From: Thamnaconus septentrionalis
Lineage: Eukaryota; Chordata; Actinopteri; Tetraodontiformes; Monacanthidae
DNA length: 64,000 bases
Assembly: GCA_009823395.1 (NCBI GenBank)
Contig: CM020505.1
Coordinates: 23,417,629 to 23,481,628 of the forward strand
Reading direction: 5' to 3'
Shown here one piece after another: positions 34,361 through 47,368 of this stretch. Numbering within the stretch: the first letter of the stretch is position 1; the number at the start of each line of letters is the position of its first letter. The notes beneath the pieces are model-generated. The model was given only the letters and a program-made list of their open reading frames with translations, searched no databases and was not told where the DNA came from. The position numbers were made by a program, and so were the translations under genes.

Positions 34361-37300
34361 TTCCTAGAAATCAAAATACCCAGTTGCTGAACTTTGATTC
34401 CTCGTGAAAAGGGCAGCATGTATGTGTGTGTTTGTGGGGTCAAAGCACTGAGGCCACATCATCAGGATCATTTTTTTCTCCCACCCCCTACTTTTGTTTT
34501 TATTTGATTTATGCTTAGCAGAATAGATAAACACACATTTCAAGGAAAGCCTGTTTTCTTTTTATCCACTTCCAATAAAACTGGGTAAATGCATATCATG
34601 TGAAAGCAAAATAGTTCCCCGAGGCCGAGGATATTGCCACACATTAGGCAGAGGAAGGCCAGATTGCAATGCGAACGGTGATTTAATACCCAAATAAAGT
34701 CCTGCACTGTAAATCAGAGGCACTGGCTCTGTCTTCCGCTGCCAAAGGAGGCTTAAACCAATCATGCGTCACTTTGCGATAATGTTTTGAACCACAATTT
34801 TATAATTGGTGACAATTCAAAAAGCACTAAAAAAAAAAAAGGCCACGGAGAAACGGCCGTGATTTTGGCTCGGTGGGGTAGCGAGTTTGGTTGGCTGTGT
34901 CTTATTGCAGCCGGAGAAGAGAACGTTTAGTCAATAACAAGAGGACGGATGAAATGAAAACACGTGAGAGAGCTCAGGAAAAGTTGGGTGAAATTCATCC
35001 TCTTTCGTTTTTCTTTGTCACTCTGATTCTTCATTCCATCAACGTCAAATTCCAGGAACATTTTGCTCTCAAGTCCACGCCACCCCCCCGCCCCCACATC
35101 ACAGAGCACCTCCCCCCTGCTCCCCCCTCCCGTCGCCCCTCCCGAGCCCTCATCTTTACATAAAAGTTCAGGCTGCATATTAAAAGGAGCTAAAATATTC
35201 ACACTGTCAAAGGTGGTCAAAGGCTTCTGCGTTCACACAGGAGCTGACAAAGAGGAGGCACCCAGCGCTTGGCCCAAAGAGAACTGTTGAAATAAATCAG
35301 CACATACAAAGACACAGAGAGATAATGGGGAACTGGAGCTGGGCCTGATCCAGAAAGCAGAAAACACACCGCGCACCAGAACACACACACACACACACAC
35401 ACATGCGTACACACACAAACGGCGTTGGTCTGGGAACAAAGTCTGCTCATAGATTAATATTTATTTTTTGCTGCACAACTTGTCCAGAACGTACAGTATC
35501 ACAAGACGGCAGAAAACCCCCTCCACCCCCTCAAAAAAACACCATAACTGCTGCCCTCCCTCTGTGTGCGCAACCTTTCCGTGAAATCCCAGGACTGAAA
35601 TCAAACAAATAAAAAAAACAAAATGAAAGAAAACAAAAAGCCAGGCAGATGGTCCCGGCCGGGGGAGTGCGGGAGAGTCGCCGGCTATCTCACAAACATC
35701 CACTTAAGCCTTGTGCAAAGGTGCAAGTGTGTGTATCAGTGTGTATCAGTGTGTGAGGTGTGCACTTGTGTCTGAATGTTCTTCTGAAGAGATTAGATTA
35801 GAAGAAGTTAATTATGTTTGTGGTGCGAGTCGAGCATTTGAGCCGCAGTCAGCTTCAAAATAAAAGACTTTACCGCACTTTTGGAAGACGTCTGTTCTTT
35901 ACAATACAGGCCCTACATGTGTGTGTATGGAGAGCTATGCATGTATGTGTGTGTGTATTTTGTTTTGCTCTTTTTCTGTTCTTCGTTGGATAAAAAAAAA
36001 ATCAGTTTGTTTCTTAAAAGAAAAAGCTGCTAACCATGTGACACAAACACCATGCAGCCAGTGGCAGCGGGGGCTTCTGTCTCTCGGAAATCAAGACATT
36101 ATTTTCAAAAATGATATTTTAAAAACTGTCCTTGTGGTACAAAACCCAAGCAGTTGCTTTAGTGACTACTTGAAAACAGATGTACGAATCCCCTCTCATA
36201 CAAGTGATGATCAAACGCTTGATCCCAGCCAGCAGGGGGGAGCAAAAGAAGCGCATCTCACTCAAAGATTTCATTATTTTACAACTGCAGATTCATTTCC
36301 TTGATTTTTTTCCCCGCAAAAGAACCAGTGATGATATTTTTTTTTTGATTTTTTAACAAGAACTTTTTTGTGTTGAGATACAAAAGAGTTATGTGAGATA
36401 AAAAGGTCTGTCAGATATGCTAGAAATTCACAGCCCATAGTACGAACAACCACACAAAGCAGAAGGGAATAAGAATGCAATAGGAACACACAATGCAATT
36501 TATTTACAGCAATGATTCGCTCTGAATTCACAGTCAAATGGAAGAAAAGCTTTGAGATGAAGGCCGTTAACCAAGCACAAAAAAAAAAAAATCAATAAAC
36601 TTCTGAAGAAATGCTTTTGGCCTTTAGCGTGAACTCGCAGACTGGGGCTTCACGCTTTTACGCAGCTTTTTATTTGCCCCTATATCAACAGCGGAGAGGA
36701 AACAGAGGCCTCCCTGAACTAATTTTACTGGTGAACACTCAGTCATTTGTTGAGCAGCACACAGCAGGCCCTGCTGTCGGAGGCCCAAGGATTAGGGCTC
36801 AATATTTGTAAACCTCGCCTGGCTTTCGTGCGGAAATGGGGAGTGGAGAAAAATGGGAAGCCTTGGCAAAGCAAAGTGTGAAAAACTATCAAATTGTCAG
36901 CCATGACAGAAACAGTTACACACACTGGCCTCTGGCTGACACAGAAACAATGCACTGTTAAACCTGGAAACACTGCCGCCTTGTTTTTCTGACTGTGGGT
37001 GAGCGCGAGTTTATGGGTCTTTGGGCGCAACAAGAAGCAAATATATGCACTTAATAAATCCATGTGCCATTTACGGTACAACACGCTTCTCCAACGAGCA
37101 CAAAGTTCAAACCATGAGGTCCAAAAGCTCGATGATTTGGGTTTTTTTTTTTTGGTTTCTGGCTTTTTTCTTTTTTGGCCAGTTGGAAGTGTTGTCCGAG
37201 CGAGGAGCTCCGGCATTAAAACTTCTTTACACGAAGGCCAGGACCTCCTAACGTGTTCCTCGTCTTTTAACCTCTTCCTCAGCCGAATATTCTCCCACAA

Positions 37301-38002
37301 TGCACATTATCTGTCCCACAAAGGGCCCATAAAGTGCTAAAAAAAAAAAATCCCAGGACCTTATTTCCAGCTGTGACACTCAACCCAGACCTATTCAAGT
37401 CCTTTGTTTGAAAAGTCCCTATTCAGTCGGAGGCCTGGGCTGTAAATTCATAGAGCTATGAAATTAATGTGCCAGACGAGCCCTTCGTTCGTCACGTCCA
37501 GATAAAAGAGGCAGCAAGTCACCAGGACCACTTGGAATCGATGCTTTTTCCTTCGTTAGAAGGTCGGGATTGTCTGAGGTTTGTCTCTGATATCAAGCAG
37601 TGTTGACTTTTAGATGCTAACAAACACAGCTAACACATCTGCACTCAATGGGCTGTGCACAGCCTGAGCGCAGTGACTCCCAGCACCTATAAAACACACG
37701 TGCATCCACGCCAGAGGTGGGAAAATCTACTCACTCGCTTTGATTTGCAGGAATCTCTGGAGTGACGCAGGTGAAGTGAGTCAGCTTCCCTCCGCAGGGC
37801 CGGATCACACGCCGCCAACGTCGGACAACTCTGTTGGAGTTGAAGCAAAGGCATTTGTCAAAGCACCACATGATAACAGAGTCAGCTGAGGGCACTTTGC
37901 ATGGAGAGTGGGCTCACTGACCAATTCACAGCCAGAGCAGAACTGGAGCAAGAGTGGCAAAGGAAGACGGCCAGCAAACAACCTTTTCAGAGAGACCTTC
38001 AG

Positions 38003-38131
38003 CATCCATCCATCATTCATCCATCCATCAGTCCATCCATCCATCTGTCCGTCCATCCATCATTCATCCATCTGTCCATCCATCCATCCGTCCATCCATC
38101 CATCCATCCATCCATCCATCTGTCCATCATT

Positions 38132-38162
<31 letters not shown>

Positions 38163-38164
38163 CT

Positions 38165-38198
<34 letters not shown>

Positions 38199-38456
38199 CA
38201 TTCATCCATCTGTCCATCCATCCATCCATCAGTCCATCCATCCATCTGTCCATCCATCCATCCATCAGTCCATCCATCCATCTGTCCATCCATCCATCCA
38301 TCCATCCATCCGTCTGTCTATCCATCATTCATCCATCCGTCCGTCCGTCCATCCAAGACGCACAAGACCTCAGCATCCATCCATCCGTCCATCCATCCAT
38401 CATTCATCCATCCATCAGTCCATCCATCATTCATCCATCCATCCATCAATCCATCC
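38003..38456. repeat. (CATC)n complex tetranucleotide satellite
   Basis: About 450 bp of CATC units with regular TGTC, CGTC, AGTC and ATTC variants that build 16- to 28-nt higher-order units. A 19-nt non-repeat spacer at 38355-38373 contains AAGACCTCAG, which nearly copies the left flank at about 37992-38002 (AGACCTTCAG), so the second block (38374-38456) looks like a duplication of the array's beginning. The IHPSIHPS and DGWMDGWM frames in all readings are artefacts. Confidence 0.97.
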
Positions 38457-39956
38457 AAGACAGACAGATATACACTGACGCGACCAAAGACCAAAGACAA
38501 TGTGACCCTTTTGACTCTCTCACATGTTAGAATGTAACTTAGTTGCTAAATACTAGTACAGTGCACGACAGAGGAAAGTGGGGGAGCTGCTGCTCCCACA
38601 GTCCATCTGGAAAATGTATGAATCAATTCGGAAGTTCTGGAATTTACATTTGGGAAGGAATTTAGATCAACTTCAACACAATAGCGGAACAATGATTGTC
38701 GTCGCTACAGTCATGGATGCAACATGAGATTATACACAAAAAGGTATTTACTATACATATATATTTTAATTAATTGTCATTGCGAGCGGCACAGCTCTGT
38801 CGCGTCTGTCGTCTTCCCCGCCCTGCTGTTCTGCCGGCCGCCTGCTCTGTTTATTTCTGTTGCGTTAACGTCGGTGTTCTCCATCTGCTGCCTCCTTCCT
38901 GTGTGATTCCAAATGTATGCAGCGTTACAAGGAGCGAGTGGCAGCTGCAACTCCCAGAAGTTATTAATCAGATGACGTAGCTTCACTAAAATGACAAAGA
39001 AAAAAACAACCAAACCCGCGTGGCGAGAGTTGGTGCGGAGCCACTTGTAGCAACTGTTTAGCCGAGTGAGTGGAAAGATGGACATATTTCCCCCGGTTTT
39101 GCCGCAAAACACAAATTGCTTGAATCACGGTGTGAACACTGAGTCAGCAGCAGCCTTCCATGGCCAAGCTGAGGCAGGCGCGACACCAAGACCAGCGTCC
39201 AGACGCACTTTGTACCTGTGAGAGTGATGTAAAGTGTAACTCGCAGGGGTAATTGTACAACGAGTGAACTGTAGCCCCGCCAATGAGCCGCTGCGTCTGG
39301 GTGGGGGAGAGGGCGGGGGGGTGGCCGGTCACTCTATGTGATTCAAAGCGCCGGGCTAAATTAGCCGTGTCCTGAGCAGCAAGTGCTTCAAGCAGGAAAT
39401 GAAAGCCAGGTGGCGCTCACTTCAAATGCAGAGAATTCCATCAAAATACAAAAGAGGCAGAGGAACCAAAGTGTTTTTTTGTCAACTGGCATGAAAGCAG
39501 GAAGGTAAATATACAGTAAAAGGGGTGCATGACTATTACTGCCACCACAACCATTACTTCTAGTCAAGATAATGACAATAACCATGAATTAAAGAAGTTT
39601 CATTTGACGTTGTTAGCATGCGATGGTCTCCTGGCAGGTACCGGATGCAGACTGATTCCAAATGGCTCTCATGTCTGACCTAAAAAGGCTCCCATTGAGT
39701 CATTTAAGGCCAAAAGTGCAACAACAAAACAAGTGGAGCCGCCCCTGCTAGTCAGAAATGACTTCTGTTTCTCCGTCTAGCTGTTGTCGGACCTTTGAGG
39801 CTGAGCCATTAACAGGACCACTAACACGCCGAGGGGGCGGGAACATTTGTTCACAGCTTTTATGGCCGTCACAGAGCCGACGGCCGCGGGGGAAGTCAGG
39901 ATGAAGAGTGTATTAACAACAGCGTTGCTGTTGTTTTCTGTGCCCATGTGCAACTG

Positions 39957-39957
<1 letters not shown>

Positions 39958-40015
<58 letters not shown>
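39958..40015. repeat. (TG)n microsatellite, 58 bp
   Basis: About 29 uninterrupted TG units ending in GCGCAC, an alternating purine-pyrimidine tract. Confidence 0.98.
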
Positions 40016-40018
<3 letters not shown>

Positions 40019-40832
40019 ACTCTCGCAGGTTCAGGCGGAGAGTTTATGAGGAACGAGACAGCTGGCAAGCTTCAAAGATCAAACGGCAAATGTGACTTTT
40101 CTCGTCAATAGCTTGTTTTCACGTGACGTCACAGGGCTCAGATGGAGAATCCGTAAATGGAGAAAAACAACAATGTTTTGCGTTGTTAACGTTTTGTTTT
40201 TTTTCCCCAGAGTTCCAAAGGTGGTTGTTGTTCACAAAGGTGAGGAGTGTAAAAAGCTGTAAAAAGTAGATTTTAACCCTAGTTCTGCTGTCCGGAGGAG
40301 CAGGGTCTGCTAATGCTAATGCTAATCCACGTGTGCAGCGAACACTTCACTGGAGGTATGCTAGGGAGCTACCTGGGCTAGCTAGCTAACTTGAAACGTG
40401 CGCTGTACAATGCAGACTCTCCTCCACACCTCCCTCCGTAAACTTAGTTTCTTTCCATTTCTGCCTCTTGCCCTCCATCTGAATTCTCACCACCTTAGCG
40501 CGTCATCACGACAACAGGACTGCAACGCAGCCGCTGGCTTCCTAAAGCCGGACAGTTTGAGCCCGGCTCACTCAGGCTGGCGAGCGAGGAGAGGACCGGA
40601 TCGGTTTAAAATGAAATGGAGCGATTGAATATCTTTGACTCTCCTGACCAGTGGGGAGCTTTTAATAGACTCCTTTTACACTCGCTTGTCTGCGGGGTTA
40701 ATGTGGGTGTGGTCTGAGATCTGAGAAACACTTGACTGGCGTGGACGCTGCCACGTCGACCTCAGGGGTCTTTGTAAGAGGCGCATTTAGTTGTGGTGAC
40801 CTGCACCCCGGGGCCAACTCACACAAACACAG

Positions 40833-40838
<6 letters not shown>

Positions 40839-40900
<62 letters not shown>
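40839..40900. repeat. (AC)n microsatellite, 62 bp
   Basis: Thirty-one uninterrupted AC units. Confidence 0.98.
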
Positions 40901-40905
<5 letters not shown>

Positions 40906-42040
40906 AAACATCCATGAGCATAACCAAAGTCTTTTCAGCGACGCACACTCGGCTCCTTCTTCAGCTGCCTTGCTGGCCACAATGGTCCCGCTGTGCTGAC
41001 AACTCAACTGGAAGGGAACTTAACCTTTGACCCCAGAGGTCATCTCTTTACCACCAACACAGCCCCCCATCCCCCCGCCCACCCAGGGATGCAAATGAGC
41101 AGCTTATGAATGATACGGCACGCAGACGTTTGCAGGCGATTAGCACAATGCTAATCACAATGCTAATATTAATACTCGATGGTCTCGTCAGGAAGATGCT
41201 CGTCGTGAGCCGAGACTTGGAACACTGAAGCAGAATCACTGAATCTCAATGTGAACAGAACAGTGCCACGGGGCTACTTGTGCCAAAATGCAGAGAGACA
41301 CTTGTTAGACGCACCTACACACACACAGGCTAACTTGAGCTATCAAGCTAACACCGCTAATGTCACCTCTGCATCAAATGTGTTGCATGGTGAGAGTGTG
41401 AAGTGTCCGCTGTTCTGCAGCTTTGACTGCTGCGACGATGCCTCTCAGCTGAGACGCTCTTTCTCCACTAATGTGTTGCAATAATTGAAAATGAAAGAAT
41501 AATTTTACCTTTGCATGCCAAATGTGACAAAATAGTAAATTCAGTCTAATGTACTTTGCCTTTTCTAACATTTAAATACAAAAAAAGTGCATCTTCCGGC
41601 AGATTTTGAAACTTTATCACATTCACTCTCAGCGGCTGCCTGGAAGTCGGAGCAGCTCCTCCTTTGAAGCGCCGTCGGTGTTCACATAGCGTAAGGTCAA
41701 CGTTGTGAGCGAGGAGGCGAGCACCCCTAATGTTTAGCTGCGTGTAATTGGACGGAAGTGTGGGAGGCAGGTGTGTGCAGCCATTGTTCACTTTGATGGG
41801 ATTATTTGCACCTCTCAGTGCCAAAAAGGCAGGTATCATCCGAAGGCAGTCGTCTAAATTTACAGCGGCTGGATTTAGGTTTTCCTCTCTTTCTCTCTCT
41901 CTCCATCCAGGTTCTATAATTACAGCTGCTCTGTAATTAGGGCAGAGCCTTCAGGACCAGGGTGACTACTGTCTACTTTAAAGGGGTTTGGGAAAAGTCT
42001 TCAGAGCGGGGGATGGGGTTGTGCTGGTGGAGGAGGGCAT

Positions 42041-42310
42041 TCCACTTTTGCTCTTAATTCATTTCTTTATTTATTTATTCTCCAATCTCTGGGCTTAGGG
42101 TTCCTGATGATTACGCTGCCATCATCAAATGAGCCTCTGCCGGTTAATGATGCACAAGATATTTTCAACACGGGGTCAAAACCAGGCCAGTTATCGCCCG
42201 GCTTTGTAGATGACCTCATGCTTTAGGTGTAATTGACTGCCGTTTAAATATACATTTTTCTTTAATAGCTGTTCAAATGACATATTTACATGAAGCAGTT
42301 CCTGATCAAG
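42041..42310. promoter_or_regulatory. Candidate enhancer-like block
   Basis: Repeat-free AT-rich sequence (apart from a short TTTATTTA stretch near 42065) with motifs such as GGTTAATGATGCAC, GTGTAATTGACTGCC and CTTTAATAGCTG. There is no coding frame. Texture resembles a vertebrate conserved non-coding element; conservation has not been tested. Confidence 0.3.
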
Positions 42311-42355
42311 GCCTCGTTGCAACAGAGATCACTAGGGAGTTGAAGCTGTAGCTCT

Positions 42356-42386
42356 CTTCTTCTTCTTCTTCTTCTTCTTCTTCTTC
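42356..42386. repeat. (CTT)n microsatellite
   Basis: About ten CTT units. Confidence 0.96.
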
Positions 42387-43700
42387 AGAATGTCCTGTCC
42401 CTCCTAGAAAGCCTGCACTGATTATCAGACACTTTCAATCAAGTGAGCAGTTGATTTAAAGTGTGAAGCTGTGAATTCTGTAGATTTTGCTTTCTGATAG
42501 CATGCAGAAAACATAACTGCCATTGTATAAGGCTCTAAAAAGCATTAAAACTATGCAAACATCAGTAACAGTGTGCAGCACTGGGACGTCCCTTTGCCAA
42601 TAAATCACTTGGGAACAAAATTCTGAATTGAGTAAAGAAAAAGAAAAAAGAAAAAACCTTAACCCTAAAGCACATGAAGTGGACTGAAACTTGAAAAAGG
42701 TGCATGGACAAAACAGTAAAATACTGCGGCACTCTGACATCCTTTTTATCAGTCCAGCCTGTGAGATGCGGCGCAGCGACTGATTTTCATTGCTAATAAC
42801 GATGTGAGTTGTGCTCCAGCTAATGTGAAGCACAGGGCCGCGGTCTCGCCGTCCCCGCCGCCCATAAATACACCTTTCATCTCTAATTCGTGCCATCAGC
42901 TCGGAGACGTACGTGGCACGGAGGGAGAACATATGCTGCCGGCAGATGAATTTGCTCCCGACTGTCCTTGCCTGAGTGCACTGCAGATAAGCTGCAGGGG
43001 ATTTGCACCAGCTCAACATTTACACCATATGGATGCTTTATTACACAGTAATGATGTCTCTGTGTCTGCCTCACGCTGCTCTCTAACTAGAGATGATCTA
43101 AAAAAAAACAAAAAACTAGACAGCCTTACATGCAACCAGGTGATTAGAGATACTTAAGTTGGATTTGACAGAGTTCTACTGAGAAGTGCAGGGGAATGTT
43201 TCAGCTTGGGCTCCAACTCAGTGGTCTTTTCTGACTCTGCAGGTGAATGACGGCAGTAACGTTATGATGCCAGCGTGGTTAAGATCATATTCTGTTGCAA
43301 TGTATAATATACAAGAAAAGTTGTGGCCAAGAATTTGTCGACTGTGCACATAAGTCACACACCAAAAAAGGAAGTCTGCATCTTCAAGTCTGACATCTTC
43401 ACTTCTGCTTTGATTGACACTTTTATGTTTGATGGTTGAGGATGGAAGGAGGAGCAAGCGTTTGCTCAAAACAAGGCAGCTGCTCATCCAGTGATGCAGC
43501 TACCACAGTGTTTCTTTATCCAATATATTCTCATGTATTATCATTGAAGCAGTGGACCTGATGTCAAACAGTTTCTCAATGTGAATATGGACTTTAACTG
43601 GAGAATACGCAGGTTAATGTGTTGAGTGATCTCCTCTAACAGTGTATAAAACTGTGTTTGCTTTGCCTCTGATGAATGCAGTTGGCTAAGTTTAAAGGCC

Positions 43701-43860
43701 AATATGAACACGTGCAAATGATAACTGCAGATCCATCTCCTCGCCGCAGCTGAAGAAATTAGCGAGGAATAATTGGATTTATATTGAAATGAGGCCCTAT
43801 TGATTGTAGCTACTGCATATTAGCAGTGAATAATCAATAAAGTGGGTTCAGTGCTTATTA
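43701..43860. promoter_or_regulatory. Candidate enhancer-like block
   Basis: Repeat-free, with dense homeodomain/POU-like motifs: AGGAATAATTGGATTTAT, CTATTGATTGTAG, GCATATTAGC and GAATAATCAATAAAG. It lies just upstream of the 23-nt T run. The regulatory call is inference from motif density. Confidence 0.32.
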
Positions 43861-43882
43861 AACTGGACAAATTGGGATGACC

Positions 43883-43905
43883 TTTTTTTTTTTTTTTTTT
43901 TTTTT
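43883..43905. repeat. Poly-T run (23 nt)
   Basis: Uninterrupted T run; no recognisable retrotransposon body beside it. Confidence 0.95.
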
Positions 43906-44623
43906 CCATTTATGAGCCAACGACTGGCAATCTCGTGACCGGTGGAGGTGATGCATTGCTGCAAATAGAAGCACGTGGATATTGACAGTGGGACGGCGTG
44001 CAGCGTGATCACAGGAATCAAGGCTAACTGAGCGAAAGCTTCTACCAAACTCAAGCCGTTAAATTAAAATGCATAGTTTGGACCATTTTATTGCCTATAG
44101 TTTGAGGCCAGACTGATTAATGAGAAGAAACTTCAAAAAAAAAAAAAAAGTGTAGCCTTCAATGCAGCGGCGAAAGAATCTTAGTGAAAAGAATTTAGGG
44201 TAATACTGTCTCGCCAAATCCACACTACAGCTGGCTTTTACAGTTTTTTTTTTTTTTTTTAATCAGTCTTTTAGAAAAACCAGTCTCGGGGAATTAATCT
44301 TAAGAGGTTGATTTGCAAATGAATGCCATCTCGGTGGTGAAAATATAACTGTGCCCTCCGCTCCAGACTTTGGGGTAAACAGCGGTGACACAGAAGAAAA
44401 GGGAACATCTTAATTTATTAGCGTTCCGTGACATTTTTCACCCAGAAGCCGGGGCAACTGCTGCGTCGGGCCTGAAATGAAATTAGCGGCGTTCATGGGC
44501 AGCAAGAAACAAAGAGGTGAGCGAGGAGCCAGTCTGGCACAGTGAGGTCAGCAGGGCTGAGGCCTGCAGCCAAGCCGCCGTCAGCCGAGCTGCAGCGCCG
44601 TGTGCAAATCAAGCCGCCTCCTC

Positions 44624-44654
44624 TTTTTTTTCTTCTTCTTCTTCTTCTTCTTCT
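44624..44654. repeat. T run with (CTT)n
   Basis: Eight T followed by CTT units. With the TCC tract 37 bp downstream it makes a pyrimidine-rich segment. Confidence 0.93.
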
Positions 44655-44690
44655 CCCCCCCGTTTCATTTCTCATGCGCGGCGTTTGTGC

Positions 44691-44716
44691 CTCCTCCTCC
44701 TCCTCCTCCTCCTCCT
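44691..44716. repeat. (CTC)n trinucleotide repeat
   Basis: Eight CTC/TCC units, all pyrimidine. Confidence 0.95.
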
Positions 44717-45240
44717 TTCATGGATGTAGGCAGCCTATCTTCAGGACCCTCCCCCTCTGAAAAGGGCCTTTCCCTGGTGACGAAGGTGACCTGCCACTGA
44801 GAAAAAGGAGGACCTGCCATGAACTGAGTGTCAGCCATTAAATATGATTTCGCCCCTGAATGGCGCGCAAACACATTCAGCCGCTGAAACTCATTAAGTC
44901 TGCATAATCTCTCTTTTCTTAAGTATAACAATGATTTCAGCTGTGGGGAAATGGCGATGCTTTTTTTTTTTGGGGGGGAGCCCAGCCATTGATTTGAGTT
45001 GTATTCAAAGCAATAAATCAAGTCTAACTTCACATCCTGAGCCCATTTGCCTAATTCAGTGCCTCTCTCCATACTGGTCAATTAGTTTAGAGGGAATATA
45101 TTCAATACGGCGAGCGACTCACTGACAAGGCGTAATAAATCCCGTGGCTTGGAGACTGTCCAAAATAACCTTTTTTTTCTTCTTCTTCTTCTTCGTGCTG
45201 CTGTTCAGCCCCCTTCTCCACCAAACTGCTGCTCCACAAA

Positions 45241-45900
45241 GGTCCCGAGTAACCGACGCTGCTGCAGCGAGCATCGCCGCCGCCGCCGCCGCCGTTTGGC
45301 CCCCAATTAAGAAGCGCCGCGCCGCATTTCAAGGAACTTTAACCGTCCGGGCTTCATCATTAACACGGCCGAGCCATGTGGCGAACCTCCATCGGGAGGG
45401 GGGCACGTTATGGAAGTTGATCCGCCTTAAGCTCAAATGAGGTCACTGGCAGCGAAAGCGACGGAAGTGGGAAGGTGCCAGCTCCTGTGAGCTGCCTGCT
45501 CCGTTGCAAAGTGGCTGCAGAGGGGCTGCTGATTCTCCTCCGTTCGCTATTCATTTTATTTTCTTATTAAACTTCCTGCCCACTTTTCTATTGACTTCTG
45601 CGTCAAAGCCTGCAGCGACGGCGGCGGCGGGGAGGGAGCGGGCGGGCGTCCCCTGTCTGCTAAATTACAGCCGCGCCGGCTGCGGGAGAGGTGGGAGCAG
45701 CTGCGAGCTCTCGCCGGCCTCGCCATTGTAATCTGCATTAACCACGTAGCTCGGCAGCGCGAGGGGTCAAAGTGTTTAAAATGCCTGCAGGGACGGCACT
45801 GCTGCGTCATACATGCGACGGCTGCGACGAGGCTGTATTCATTGTAGCGATGTTGCTGCGCCGCTCGTTGTTCACCTTTCCGTGATTTATTCCAGGGGGG
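45241..45900. promoter_or_regulatory. CpG-island-like segment
   Basis: By hand count about 61 CpG dinucleotides occur in 660 bp, including the CCG run at 45275-45294 and a GGCGG run near 45617-45629, with dense CpGs in the intervening unique sequence too. No recognisable exon lies on either strand. It is a candidate promoter or unmethylated regulatory island. A central AT-rich piece (45545-45600) interrupts it. Confidence 0.5.
45275..45294. repeat. (CGC)n trinucleotide repeat
   Basis: Six to seven CGC units within the CpG-rich segment. Confidence 0.92.
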
Positions 45901-46513
45901 CGGAGCTTCTCTGTTGGAGGAAAACACACTGGCAGTCTGGGAAGAATTAACAATCTTTGATGGGGGGAAAATAAAACGCTGGCAGACGGTCTTTGCTGGG
46001 GACGGCCTGTTTACTTTCAACTTATTTATGATTTTCATTGTTTGATTACGAAGCGTGTCAACAGGATGTTTGCATGTCATCCCGGCTAATGCCGAGCAGA
46101 TTAGCTGCGTTTCCTGGAAGGTGTAGCTGCGAGAGAGCATTAGAAGGTGACAAGGAGCTCAAGCCGCCATCCCAGCGGCCAAGGACGCTTCAATTACACC
46201 TGCTTAATTTCCTCCCCCTCCCACCAACACTTTGCCATGTGTTGCCTTTTCAATAATCCTTCTTGTGAGCTTTCCTAAAACAGAGAAAGCCAGCCAAAAA
46301 AAAAACTATGATAAAGAATTAATGGACAGAAGTTTTGGCTTTTTGTTTCTTTTTTCCCCGCTGAGACCATGAATTATTTATGACCACAACTCAGTGGCTA
46401 ACTCCAAATTGTGAATTAATCCCATTAACCTCTCCGATGGCTGGAATAAAAGCATGCGTCTTGACGAATGTTTGCCGGGATCAAATTTTTAGCGGCTGTG
46501 AGAGCCGCAGCCG

Positions 46514-46535
46514 CTGCCGCCGCCGCCGCCGCCGC
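46514..46535. repeat. (GCC)n trinucleotide repeat
   Basis: About seven GCC units flanked by GCAGCCGCT and GCAGCAG. Confidence 0.92.
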
Positions 46536-46686
46536 AGCAGACAGATTGTAACGGCGTGTCGCACGGAGATTATATAGATCCTCCCCAGCCTGTGTCTGAG
46601 TCTGTGGAGGAATGACAGAAAGCTCAATGGAGGCGTCTGTCTCCTGGGCCCCGACTCCCGCTCCTCCTCCCCAGCCTGTGATGAAT

Positions 46687-46743
46687 GCAGGCAGGCAGGC
46701 AGGCAGGCAGGCAGGAAGGCAGGCAGGCAGGCAGGCAGGCAGG
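46687..46743. repeat. (GCAG)n tetranucleotide array
   Basis: About fourteen GCAG units with one GAAG interruption. Confidence 0.97.
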
Positions 46744-46899
46744 CCACCTCTCCTCTCCCTGCCCCCCCAACACCCCAACATACATCCGACATTATTAACA
46801 CAATATAAAAAGTGATGGAGGAGCGGCTCCGCCTCACCGTCCCCTCACAACACAGCCACGGTTTGATTTATTCCCACGGCATGAAAAAAAAGTGCCATT

Positions 46900-46922
46900 A
46901 AAAAAAAAAAAAAAAAAAAAAA
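46900..46922. repeat. Poly-A run (23 nt)
   Basis: Uninterrupted A run; a 15-nt T run follows at 46978-46992, so the two could pair as an A/T hairpin. Confidence 0.95.
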
Positions 46923-47366
46923 TCCCAGGTGTTTTGAAGGCAACACGACTCAGCAGGCTCAATCGATAACATCGCTCTTTTTTTTTTTTTTTAAACATGG
47001 CTCATTTTGAGGCCGGCTGCAGCATCACACGCCATTAGTGAGGCCCTGATCTATGGAGGGGGGCGGTGGGGGGGTCAGGGGGCGGGGTCTGTCTGCCTGC
47101 CAGCGGAGCTGTGGCCGCACATACACACCAGGCCGCCAGGCAGCGGATGCACACGTGCAGAAGTGGCTGTTTACAGCGTCTCCACCTGCTGCCTGTCTGC
47201 TCACAGTGTTCAGTGCAGGCGCCAGTGCAGCACTGTGCAGCAGGTCATGCACTGCAAGCAGCAGCAGCAGCAGCTCTGATGGATACCTGCACTTAGAGCA
47301 ATTACTCGGCGGTGCGGGGACAAAACTTGGGAAGAAAGGCAAAAGTTTATCTACCAAAGGCGTTCA

Positions 47367-47368
<2 letters not shown>

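Larger units (their letters stand above)
33686..38002. other. Non-coding stretch, no gene seen
   Basis: Mostly unique sequence with a pentamer array (33888), G-run cluster (34072), GCT run (34335) and CA run (35384-35402). The block 34560-34830 is repeat-free and enhancer-like in texture. Frames at 35921-36304 and 36743-37300 show no recognisable domain and are not called. Confidence 0.65.
38457..42355. other. Non-coding stretch, no gene seen
   Basis: Unique sequence with two long GT/CA microsatellites and a small hairpin at 39915-39935 (AACAACAGC pairing with GCTGTTGTT around GTT). GCTAAT and GCTAGC motifs cluster at 40311-40390 and 41140-41170. No coding potential is recognised. Confidence 0.66.
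42387..45240. other. Non-coding stretch with homopolymers, no gene seen
   Basis: Includes a 23-nt T run (43883), a 15-nt A run (44135), a 17-nt T run (44244) and pyrimidine tracts near 44624 and 44691. The minus-strand 187-codon frame at 42456-43019 shows no recognisable domain or motif and is not called. Confidence 0.62.

Noticed and set aside
37901..38537. Overlapping 170-209-codon frames rich in HPSI repeats
   Set aside because: They are CATC tetranucleotide repeat read in several frames; the peptide is set by the repeat, and the reverse strand is open too.
42456..43019. 187-codon minus-strand frame
   Set aside because: The longest frame without obvious repeats in its area, but no recognised domain, biased residues or initiation context; AT-poor stop content can explain it.
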